Assembly: GCA_037576215.1 (NCBI GenBank)
Contig: JBANDB010000010.1
Location: forward strand, 310,001-374,000
Origin: Armillaria gallica
Taxonomy: Eukaryota > Basidiomycota > Agaricomycetes > Agaricales > Physalacriaceae
Reading direction: 5' to 3'
Length of the DNA: 64,000 nucleotides
The translations under genes were made by a program, and so were the position numbers. The notes beneath the pieces were generated by a model. The model saw only the letters and a program-made list of their open reading frames with translations. It was not told the DNA's origin and searched no databases. Below are positions 47,169 to 58,840 of this stretch, piece after piece; position 1 is the stretch's first letter, and every line of letters starts with the position of its first letter.

Positions 47169-50100
47169 TCAACCAGAAATCGTACACTCACTCAAAGGCT
47201 CAAACCCAATAATCCTGATCACAGGCCGACAACTAATAGGTGGTGGATCCTTCGACAGTGGGACATCCTCTGCCTCGGGTCCATCATCCTCGCCTTCATC
47301 GTCACTCTCCTCTGGCCGGCGAGTCCGTCCCAGGCGACTAAATATGCTTACCCGATTCGCCGCAGACTTTGGCGGTTTAGAATCGGGATGGGCTTCCAAG
47401 ACCTTCGCAGCATCCAATAGCTTGGCAATAAGATTAGAGTCCATCTCAACGGTGAACAAGTCCATGATATATCGGCGAACAGGCAGTCGATACCGCTGTG
47501 TTGAAATCATATGAAGGGCTCGGAAAAACATTGTCGGTGAAGAGAACACCGCGCGGTACTCAGGTCGTGATTTCATCCTATGGCGTGAGGTCAGCATCAG
47601 ACGATGACTAGCGAACAATACTTACTTGGTCAATGTTCGAGATGCTGCATTGGCAATGACGGAGTTTGAGAGGTTCTGAAGAGCTGTGATTACTTCGAGC
47701 TCAACCTCAGAAGTCGGGGGTATAAGGCGAGACTCGCGCGATTCCGGTATACATTGAGTCCAGGGGGGTATCTGTACCACCAGTAAGTGTAAGTGGTACT
47801 GAGAGACAGAGATGTTTACAGTTATAAATTTCTCCACGTCCATCGGTATGCATAATCCGATGGGTAATCCGAGCGGGGTCACCGTTGCCTCCCACTCATA
47901 ATCATCAAGGATCTCCGCACCTTGGGAGGTTGAGGAAATTAGTCCTAAGACGAAGAAGCACGTCCTTGGGCACCCGTCAGATACGAAAGAATAGTGGGAA
48001 TTCTCAAAGACTGACCCGCGAACGGATGGTATCGGAGAGTTGTTGGCTATGTCTAATACCGCTGGAATGATGTCTTCTTCCTCAAGACATGATAAGCCTC
48101 CTTCCGTAGCTCCAACGTTACCAACTGCCCATAAGATACTCTTTAACTTCATGATGATCTCCGTATCTTCTCCCTCAAGACCATGCTGACGTATGAACTG
48201 AGTGAAATCGGAAAAGTGGCCTTTCTCTTGCAGAATTTGACAGCCTAATTCGGTTTTCGACATCTCGCCATAGAAATGAGGCGGTACCGTACCCTCAAAA
48301 GCGCTTAAGAGGAAATCAATTGACCGGTCGACGCCGCGAATGAGCAAACTTACAGGGATTCATCCTCCTCTTCAGAAGTATTAGAACCGTGGAATACCTT
48401 GGAAAGGAAGACCTCTACTTGTACCACATAGTAGAGATTTCGCTCCTGGAATGACTGTCAGGTGACATCAAGATACTTCATCAGAACATACATTAAACCA
48501 CAGGTCCAATTCTCGGTCAATGTATCCAGCGTCAAGCAAGTATCGAAAGCCCATAGGCGTAGATGTGAATCTGATCCAGTGTAAGCTTTCACATCGTCAC
48601 CGTAGAACGAAATTCTTACTTCAATAGTAAGGGATTCCCAATTTCACCCAAATGATCCATGGTGGGCCTCATTTCGACGACAAGCTGAAGGATCTCCTTG
48701 GATTCACAGGCCTCCTCAAGGAAGCGAGCAGCCATTTCGCACACTTCTGGTGCAGGATCATAAAGCTGCGTCAAAAGGAGTCTTAAGGTCCACACATTCG
48801 CATTGTTGGCTGTGCCTCGAATAAGATCACCAAGGTGCTGGGTCGCATAAAGACGAATGTGCTTGGAAACGTTCAGTACTGAAGTTCCGGACATGGCAAC
48901 GACCACTAACCTTATAGCTAGAAGTAAGGGCTTTCGACAAGATGATACGAGGGTGTCCGTCTCTAGCATAGACATAATTTTTGCAAGCTTCGACCAAAAG
49001 AGAAAAACACCCACATGCTATAGTCAAGGTTCTCTATGATTCCTTTGATGAGATCCTCCCGACTTCGTAGTTCGCTTAGGTGGTAGAATGCGGTGAATAT
49101 CTTAAATTTCTCCAATAACCTGGAATGAAGTCGCAGTCAGTATATATGCTATCATTGTGAACACGCGGAGCGCACTCGGTGCCTTCTTTGTGTTTACTGA
49201 GCGTCCCAAGCATCTCCAGATACCCATAGGTCAAAGTTTCAGCCACCCTCTTTTTTGAGAATATTGGATCTTGGTCTGGAAGACCATTGAACTTGAGAGA
49301 ATGAGTACAAGCAGGCAGCGTTAGAAAATGGTCTTACGGGATCAAGTTGAGCAAAACTCTTGACAATCTGTGTAAGGAACTGATCTTCCGTAGATAGGAA
49401 CCTCATTCCGTCAGGACTAGCTAGTAAGGTTGTCAAAAGCGAACATCCCAAACGGGCCCACCGAAGATTAGACTAAAGAAACGTCAGAAGGGTACCATTA
49501 CAAGAAGAGGTGAACTATAAAACCTTGATTTTCGGAATCTCAGAGAAACGATGACTGAAAGGGTGGAAGAATGACATAAGACGTCGAATAAACTTTGCTG
49601 CTCTGATCGCCTCCTCCATCCGCTTCGGGTTCAACAAAGGTCCTTCAATGAGCTCTTGCAGCACCTCAAAATTCCATTTCGTATAGTCCCTTGTAACCAT
49701 CACCTGTTCGTAGAAATATAAACAACAAGGAACATAGATTGCATACAACCCTACTTGAGTTTCCAGAACACAGGACTGGAATGTTTTATCATCCATCTGC
49801 ATATTCATTTTCAGCTTCGCTTGCTCTACTTGACGCTGTCCGCGGCGAACGGAATCCTCCACAGAATTGGCCCTACAAGAGCAAGATCGTCAAGTCAAGA
49901 TCAGCAAAATCATCACGTACTCACCGTGCACGGGTCTGTTTAACGGGCCCGGGTTGTAGCCGGGCACGGTTTCGATCAAGACTGTCGATAGCGGACATTG
50001 CTGACGTCCCAATGATTCGGCGTTCACCGTCACCGAAATCTGCTGCCATGCCAAACATTTGTGGGATAGCCTGTTCCAAGGTCATCGACTAAGTACGTAA

Positions 50101-52480
50101 TATACACTTGGAGAACGGTGCCGAACCTGTATTCTCGCAGCTACAGAAAGCGGCAAGACTCGATTTGCAATTTGTAAAACCTCTGCCATGAGAAGCGTCG
50201 CCTTTCGCGAAAGATTTGTACCCATTGTAGTCTCAGTCAGCATAGAAGTCAGCGCCTAAGTGTGGTCGTCAGAAGTGGAGACAGATTTGTTGATTAGACA
50301 TACATCAAGCAGCCCCGCATTTGTGAAAATGAGGACCAGTAGTGCGATATAGTGGTCAGTCAACCTTGATGTTGGGGACGTACGATCCGCTTGTTCAGCC
50401 TCCTTGCGTTGATCGATACTATTGCGATTCTTCCTGTACACTGCAACGAAGAATAAGTCATTTCCTCGGATCATACGTATATCACATCATACTTGTTAAT
50501 CTTCTTCCATCGATGAACGTTTGGTACCATTCCGGCGTCTTGATCTTGAGAAGACTGAAGAACATATTTAAAATGATTTCCTAGGTCAAACATGATAAGC
50601 TTTTAGTAATAACACTAATAATGGGTCGCACCCGTGTTTCCACAGAGGGTATTCGAAGAGTCTCGATCACAGACCGCAGTGCACGCATGTCGTGCATACA
50701 AAAGTACATGAGACCTGATATGGCATGTCAGCACCGGAAGAACCAGTCGTTGAAGAGAATATTCACCACTCCAGGTTCGAAGCATGCCTTGTATAACTTG
50801 GGTGCAACTTTTCATTCGCTCGGCATGATCGGGGCCTTTGCCATAGGCATCGGTGACGGCAGACAATGCAGTCTACGCTGACAAGTTAGCGTGCTTGTTA
50901 AAAACATAGTTATAAATATGATTACCTCAAGGTCGGTACCAACGGTAAAGTAGGATCTAGTCCGAGGACTGTCCACTATATGGAGGAAAGCCGCGGATAA
51001 AATGGGAATCAATTCAACCGGCCCTTCACCCAAAGCATGAAGCAGAAAACGAGTTCCGCCTGTTCTGGCGACGAGATCAATGTCGATGAGAACTAAGAAG
51101 ATCGTAAGATACCAGTAATTGGAAAATAGGGTAACTCGCATACGTATTTCGGTCAACGTTAATATACAGATGGGCCTGAAAGGGTCTTCAACATGTTCCG
51201 CAACTGCGATAAATGCTCGCATAACGGGCTCGGAAAGAGGGACTACACCCACAGAGCCTCCCGTAGACGAAGGTAAGTCGTGGCGAATCGTACCGATGTC
51301 AACAATAGTTCGGATGAGCTTTATGACCTGCTCTTTTTCCACGACGTATTTGCTGTCACGATTGAGGGACCTGGAAATTTTCTCTGAGTACGGATCATTG
51401 AGACAACATGCATGCCCACTTTACAATATACCAATCCAGCGCCTGTTCTCCCAAACGTTTGACCGAGTCGTGATCTACCAGGGCATGTCTTATGACACGA
51501 TAGGCAGCTGCGCGACAGTGTTTTGAACGCCTATCCGCAAGCGCCGGTATGACACTTTGACCAAAATCAGATGAATTATACGACAGATTAGACCATAACG
51601 CACGCTTGAACGATATCTGCTAGATTCAACTCATACCGAACACGCATATTCTTCTGGAGGACGGCTGTTAGCCTGGACATGGCATCAATCCAAGGCCTAT
51701 CCGCCTCGGGGATATTGGAAGTCAGAGGGTCGGTAGAAGAGGAAGCGCCTGGTGTGGTCTGCGGCAACATGTTCTGACGGGGAAGTGAAAGCAGAGTGGT
51801 CACCCAACTTGACGCATTCTGAAGCATGGTACGGAAGTCGTCTCCTACTCAACCATTTCAATGGCAATGAGCATAACAGGATGGAATAGACGAACCTTTG
51901 TCGTCGATGTCTTCTTTCACTGGTTTGGCTTGGGATGGAGAATGGCCTGCCTGGAAATTTTTGCGCTTCTTCATTGCCGCTGCACCGTTGACTTGCTTGC
52001 CCTTGTCGATCGAAGACTCTGGGTACGATTCGTCAAGACTCCGAGGGGTGGAAACTGAGTACTTACGTATATCCTGACGCCTATTGGTGATAGCCTCAAT
52101 TCGACTTCTGGCCATATCCAATTCCGACTCAACTTGAAGTCGTAGAGCATCCTATATCACAATGTTTTGACAAGGAGGCACGAAGACGCGGAGACAGGCA
52201 CTGACAGTCAAGGTGACCTTGAGCATATTCTCAGCGCCCTCCAAGATACGACTCTGCATCACGAGTTGGTTGTCGAGCTCCGCAAGCTAAAAGAAAGGCA
52301 TCAAATCTAGAATTTGGATGTGTGCGTCAACGCCGAAACCCTCACCTGCTGGGCAGGGGCCTGCTCCTCCAAGCTGTTGAACAAAAGCGCGTCATCAGCG
52401 TCAAGTGGTGCATTGACAACGGTGATAGAGGAGGATATGAGAGAGCCAGACAGTGTCGGAGGAGCAAGATTTGAAGGCAT
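47169..52480 (-). CDS. TORC2 subunit Rictor/AVO3 (Ste20 in fission yeast)
   Basis: A gene with more than 20 exons encodes roughly 1350-1450 residues. It starts at ATG 52480 (MPSNLAPPTLSGS), followed by an HR1-like coiled segment (LAELDNQLVMQSRILEGAEN and LQVESELDMARSRIEAITN) and a Ser/Lys linker. The long armadillo-like Rictor body has blocks such as RLTAVLQKNMRVRYELNLAD, and DRSIDFLLSAFEGTVPPHF, YGEMSKTELGCQILQEKGHF, LKSILWAVGNVGATEGGLS and FVLGLISSTSQGAEILDDY, the conserved RICTOR_V region. The C-terminal part has LPVRRYIMDLFTVEMDSNLI and an acidic stretch ESDDEGEDDGPEAEDV. Rictor is the defining scaffold of TORC2, which phosphorylates AGC kinases (Ypk/Gad8) and controls actin, sphingolipids and survival. 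Small internal exon joins were not all verified, and the end may include a further short exon. Confidence 0.9.
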
Positions 52481-52917
52481 AGCTCCAGGCCAGCGGAGTG
52501 TCGTCGCGCTCCGATGTCAAGCAAGTCGTAGCGTAACCACCGTCGATCACAACGGATGTCGGGCCACTGTAAATTTCAGATCGTTGTTTGGCTTTGTCCA
52601 CAGGAATAAAGAAAGGAGCGGCTTCGTACGCGCCGCTAACTTCATCTTACCGACTACAGCTCGAAGGATGCAACGAATATATGTCTTGCGACTATATGCG
52701 ATTCCTAAAGTGTTTATCGGTAGAAATAGAGGTCAAATTTCGCCCTAAATTGATGTTTACGAGAACTTTGTTCTATGGCCCGAGTCTCGTATTGTTCGTG
52801 CTCTTATGCTATGGTATAGTGTACTGTACGTATAAAAGTTAACTATGCCTAATAAACTAATGTACAATCTAATGATTCCGCTGCATCGTAATACATCGGA
52901 ACGTACAGGGAAGATTT
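52481..52917. other. Intergenic region between Rictor and the WD40 gene
   Basis: Both genes lie on the minus strand, so this is the Rictor promoter and the 3' end of the WD40 gene. No other feature was recognised. Confidence 0.5.
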
Positions 52918-55900
52918 CTATGACAATTTTCTCCGATAATGCATCGTCAACTCTGTCGACTGCTTCCACACATAGTAGCGCACAGCTGCCAGGCTCATGT
53001 CTAATGGAAGAAGAATTTCGTTGCACAGAATTTCGTACAAGTCTTCTGGTCTAGGTCGTGGCGACCTTGTGCGTTCGTGATGTCCGGCGCTTTCTACCGA
53101 AGACCGTATAGATGCCGCTCTTGAATTGGAATTTGAAGATATCTTATCTAGCTTTTCCTGTACCTACGCACACGAGGAGAAGAATAAGCACCGGGGAGGG
53201 CTTGCAGCAACAGAAAAAACGAACATGGATTATGAGCTTGCGCACGCGAAGGAAGCGGTTGGCCGTGAGCTTTGATTGAGCACTATAGAGGATCGTCATT
53301 AAAAAATATCAGGGAGAACCTGTAGGTACAAACTCACGTATTGATAAGCTCTGGGAGAGGCTCCGTGTCGGGGTCCTTAGAAGGATAAGGTAAAAGGACA
53401 AAGCTAATTTTCACCTGAACAGGTGCAAATGCCTTGTTCAAGAGCAAATATTCGATGAGCCACATGGGCATGGCTTCCTCTAATGCATGCGTGTCATGAG
53501 CGATAGAGCCAACGGTGCCATGGTAGACAGTATTATAGTTAGGGGACCCTGCTTCAGAAATCAAAATGATTAGATTAGGCGGCAGAGTATGCGGTGGCGC
53601 TTCAGTCGACGAAGGGGGTGTCCAAGTCCCCGAAAGAAGTTTCTGTAACGGTGTTTTCACGACTTCTGCAGCGGGTTCACCTGGAGATTCCCGCTGGAGT
53701 ATGGTTTAGTTGGGACACAGTATTTATTACGATATCACTCACGTCCACCGCAGGGGTCTGCGCTTCAGTTGTAGCTGCAACAACGCCATGAATGGGTGTA
53801 GTAGAAGGACCAACGTCGCTGACAGGTCTCTTGCTCTTCCCGAGATTCTTAAAAAGTCCTATGAACCCACCAGGAGTACTCGGACTTTGTGATACTGGCT
53901 CTGACCGCTGCGCAGCCCATCCAGACAATTCATCCGATGTCTGGGAAGAAATTTGCCTTCGCACGGAAAAGTAGTCCACTTCTTTTGGAGTAGAAGACCC
54001 AGTAGGTGTACTGCTATCGATGGTGGAGGATCGAAGCCGCTGGTGCAAAAGTATACGGGCCGTAGGAGTAACATCATCGTTACCAGCTAGCGAAGAAGAT
54101 TGGGATATGGACGGAGCTATGTCGCTTTCTTGTGCAATCGGATGGAGAGGTATCAATGGAGAGAGAAGAGGAGATGAACATGTCGAGGATATAGTCGGGG
54201 ATACTGCTGGAATCATATGTGATGATGCAATGACAGTTGTACTTGGTCTCACTGATCGCCGGTGACGATCAGGAGACGTGGAATGATAGCTGTCTTCACT
54301 TCCACGACGGTCACGATGACGACGCATTCTTTGCTCCTCTCGAATGAAGCCAAGAAATAGGTTTCTCAGCACCCATTTCCCGATATTCACTATCAAAACA
54401 TGCTTATGAGTGAGTGAGGAGTTCAACAGAGTCGACCAAATAAGCCTACATTTCGACTCGTCATTAAAATGTCGATCATGGGCAAATCCAACTTCATCTG
54501 CATATACTTCAGCCTCGAAACATTTCTCATCCATGTTGATCACCAATACACCGGCTTTGGTATCAGCAGTAGCCCATGGCAACGCAACACCTTCGCCCTC
54601 AACTCGTTCTCGAACGCTATCCAGCACTTCTCGAGGGCTGCGCTCTTTTTCTCCGCCACTGCTTCCCGCCACTGAACTGCTTCGATGGCTAATTGCAGCG
54701 ACATCCTCTCGCCTAAATCTTCCCCTACAGAAACATCTTACTATGTCCCAGACCGCTACTTCGCCTGATGTATCAATAGTTAGAGCATGCAACCGGTCAT
54801 TGAGAATGATGCATCGGACAAGTCCGTGATCGCCTTGAATCACATTGTCGGGAGCTTTATGAAGAGGCTCGGCATCTGCTGCTATCTCTCGCTCCTCGTA
54901 TTCTGCGCGCGCAGTAGGTACAGGCTGGACTGTATCCTCCGTCCTCGAACTTTGAATAGGACTCGTGTGGACATGTAGAACTGAATGAATCGGCAGACTG
55001 GCTCGTGGTACAGACATGATGGAAGCAGCGGAGTACAACGTTGCAACCTCAGGATCACGTCCTCGGGTAGAGGACGAATATGTGGCGAAAGGGTCGCTCG
55101 CAGAAACAAGCTTGACTAGGCTCGCGAAAGGAATGCCGCACAAGGTCGTTTCATCCTCACGGTCACGCTGCGGAAGCCATTTATCTGAACTAAGAGATTG
55201 AATAGACGACGTGATAGAATTACGGGGGGCTGGTGCCGGTCCGACCGTATCGACGGACTCTTCGGCACTGTTCTGACGACGTTGCCTTCGCATTGTAGCC
55301 GCCGGACTGTTGTCGTACCGATCGTGTTCAGCGTCCACTAAGAGTGCGTTCGTACGAATACAACGTCTCTGGGGCACCCGCCATCGATGGATACTCGAAT
55401 TTCCTGTCGCCGTCCACAAGAGATTATCATCCATGGCTACAATGCTGTTGATCCCCTCAGAAGATGACATGCCTTGTCCAGAATCTTGGCAAAGCACGAC
55501 GCATTCGCCTTCAGCGACATCTGAGCAGTCCTCAACGTCAACTTTACAGACAAGTCCCGATCGGTCACCGGAATAGAATATCTCCAGCGAGGGGTGAGAA
55601 GAGAAAAGAGACCAGACGGATTCAGTGTGATGTGTGAAGGTGTGTAGGCACTTCTGTGACGTTAAAGACCAGAGTTTGACGGACGCTGAGAAAAATGTTG
55701 GTCAGACGGCTAATAACAGGAAGCTGGCAACAATACCATCAGCAGAACCCGTGAGCAGGTACCTCGAGTCCTCAGATATCAAAATGGCTCGGATATTATC
55801 TGTGTGCCCAACCAATTTTCCTGTCCTCTTACCAGAACGGGGGTCCCATAATCGAACAACACGCTCTGGGGATCCAGATGCGATGGAATGGCCATATGGG

Positions 55901-56953
55901 TCAGCAGCAATCGCGTAGACAGACGACTTCGGTGCCGCAGCAACCCCAGGATTAAGTGTAATCAGCGGATCCGGGTTCGATGACCGGCCAAGGTCCCACA
56001 GTTTGATTGTCCGGTCAAAAGACCCAGAGGCAATCCAATTCTGTTCTCGGCTACGTTTTGTCAGCGGACCATGCCAAGAAAGGGCTAGCACGTACCAATG
56101 AGCTAGACAACGTACGTAGTCACTGTGGACTCCGATTCTCGACGGCTCGGAACCTGTAGAGGAGTGAGGATTCCATGCCTTGATTGTGCCATCCGAGGAC
56201 GCGGAAACCACTGGAGTTTATGAGGACGATGATGATACGCGCTGTGGTTGAAAGACTTGCCTGTCTGATTATGATTGCATAGAACAATATCATTGATCCA
56301 ATCCATATGCAACTGGGCAGACTGACGGAAATGACTGGGCTTGAAAAACATTCTTTCTGTTCAACAGTTGCACAAGCGCAGTTAAGGTATAGACTGACCT
56401 GACCCGGCTTGCATAAATCCAAGTCTGTTTCCCACTGTTGCTCATAGGGAAGAGAAGACTGAGACTGCCGTCGTCTTCTACTAGAAAATGCGGTAACCTC
56501 CCCCAACACGTCGCCGTCGCTGGTGGGTCGGTCATCGGCATCTTCAGCTTCCTCCGCAATAACATCGTCGCCCCAGCCTGTCATGAGCTCCCAGCGTCCG
56601 TCACCGCGATGAAAATTACCGGCATCTTGCTTCAGCTTCCTCTTCTTCATTGGCATTCCTAGGTCCCACGAAATCACCATTCCATCTCTGCCACCAGAAT
56701 ACAGAATGCCTTCCGGAGCACCCCGGCCTGTAAGCTGAGTCGAAGTGTCCAGGGCAAGAGAAGCAACACCTAGTCGGTGCCGATGCCTGGCGCGCTTCGG
56801 TATGTCTTTATCCTGTCCATGGCCACCAGCCTGTCTGAGTAACGGGCCGGTACAACCTAACCGCGATACGCCATGGGGAGGTAGTTGCAGGTGAGGAACA
56901 GATCCATCGGGAGGCAAAATAACATAGGATACGCGTCGTCGTGCCTGAGCCAT
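52918..56953 (-). CDS. WD40-repeat protein of the WDR48/UAF1 (Bun107) family
   Basis: About eight exons encode over 1000 residues from [18 protein letters not shown]. The N-terminal propeller has WD units [68 protein letters not shown] and [16 protein letters not shown] long Ser-rich middle follows. The C-terminal part includes [40 protein letters not shown] and, after an intron near 53,340-53,180, [20 protein letters not shown] and [19 protein letters not shown]. This C-terminal ubiquitin-like (DUF3337) ending is diagnostic of WDR48-type proteins. They bind and activate deubiquitinases (USP1/12/46; Ubp9 in fission yeast). One intron (56260-56211) has a GC-AG border with a strong gcaagt donor. 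Confidence 0.9.
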
Positions 56954-58840
56954 GGTTGCAGAAAATTTGACATGAAGCTACCCAGCAGAGTGACTGGCAA
57001 GTGTCCGTGCTCGGAGTTTGAGGTGATGATGCGGCGGTTTCCTAAACGGGCTTGGTATCCAAACACATGCAACTCCCGTGTTCTGATTTCTTGTCATCCT
57101 ACCATGTCATTCATCATCCACTATTCATCCGTGCGTATGCAAGGATGGCCTTGCGTTAGAGGCTATGGAGCAAAGATGTCTCTTGACTCGGGCATTAGCA
57201 ACGAATCAACCTCAGCCACCAAGTCAGCGGAATGGATTCTCGGCCCGTTTCTCCGGCACATTGGGTCGCGGTCGGGCTTGGGTCGGGCTGACGACGGCTT
57301 AAAAAGATTATGGATGCATGTCCTTATATGCCTTGCGGGGCTCTTAGCTCGTCAAAATGTGAATAGAAGTGTATCCCAAAGATATTGTCTCCTGGGCTTC
57401 GTACGAGGTGTCGCTGTCGCAAGCTCTGTCGCGTTATCAAGTGGCTGTGTGATGACCAACGCCGTTCGACGGTCCCATCGAGGGCTTATAGGCGCGATGA
57501 CATTTATTTCCCCACGAGATGTCTTGGTTGCAGACGTTTTGAGTGGTGCTCACGGTACGTTTCTATTACCGTTGTAATTATAGACCCCACATTTTGCGAG
57601 CGCAGCAGATTATTCACACTGTATGGCTTTTGTCAACTTGAATATGTGGAAGAAATTCCACTGAGCCTCGGGATAGTAGAGCGAATTTGACTAAACGTTA
57701 CTGTAAGGATAAGACGCCTAGATTCCTTACCCTCTTAACGCTCAAACTCTACCACCAGTGCGCTTGAAGGAAAATGTGTAGCTTGCTTGTTCTGCAGAGG
57801 AACTTCATCACCAAGATGCGAAAACGGTTTGAAATATATCAACTCCGAACACTATGCTAAATGGTGCCCGCTGGCGTGTAGATATCGATACGATTCTATG
57901 CGGTGGTCGTTGGGAGAACCCTTTGATGGGTTGGGCTAGCTCGTGAGTCTCTTTTGACTTACTGCCGCTGAATAGTATTGATACAGGGAATAGAGCTGAT
58001 AATATACAAGGAAATATACAAGGAACAAGGATTTCATTTACTATCGTAACAAGGCGCTATGCATTTTGCGGAGGAGTAGGATACGTTTTCAATGTATCTC
58101 CCTCTAGTGCGCTTTTTGATAGCCATTCACACCTTCAACGATGGGATTATTATGTGTAAGTGACCAGACAACGCAGGAAGATACTTTGCTCATCGTCCAC
58201 ATAGTAACTTCCCGCAACTAAGAGCCTAGTCCCCCCCAAAGAACTACAGGGAGAATTAACAGCATCGTCCGGAGACCAAGTAAAGCTGCAACCGTGTTTC
58301 AAGAAAAATGCGGTTGTTTGTATACTGTTGGTCTTCTGCGTGCATGTGTATCCATTAATCTGCGCTCGAAAGCGACTCAGAGTTGAAAGAGATTAGGTGA
58401 GGCCTCTGAAAGACCGAGCATCAGTATGTGCACCAATTCTATTTGAAGACAAGTCGCTAATAGCTAACATCCTTATCGTCTATTGATCAGAATATACAAA
58501 CCACCACCACCTCAGGGCCGTCTGTCTCAAGATTCTGATTTTGGGACAGTTCCACGGGCAAAAATGCAAAGTGAAAGTATAATTGGCTGTAAAGGCCGTA
58601 CGATCTTCTAGCGAACTTCAACCAGAACACAAAGCATGACTCTATCGACGATACCTTGTTAACTAAATGCTTGGGTTTGAACTTGGTTTGTATGACGCAT
58701 ACCACGTGCACATTGATGCAGTTCATGGGTTGAAAGTTCCATGTCACGATAGCATCAACCCTCTACAATCTCTAGTCGCTGACCTCAACAGATTCCTCGG
58801 TGATCTGACATCGGACCCTAAATTTGCGGACAACGCATAA
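56954..58840. other. Longest gene-poor stretch (1.9 kb), divergent flanks
   Basis: Lies between the WD40 gene (-) and the channel gene (+). Several small open frames on both strands (for example 57385-57690 and 58487-58747) have no family resemblance and no consistent splice pattern. A frame at 56885-57577 overlaps the WD40 start antisense and is judged a shadow. The region could hold promoters, a non-coding RNA or a decayed gene; nothing can be shown. Confidence 0.45.

Noticed and set aside
56885..57577. 230-codon plus-strand frame overlapping the WD40 gene start
   Set aside because: It overlaps the first exon of the WD40 gene antisense and encodes a Cys/Arg/Ser mixture with no family resemblance.
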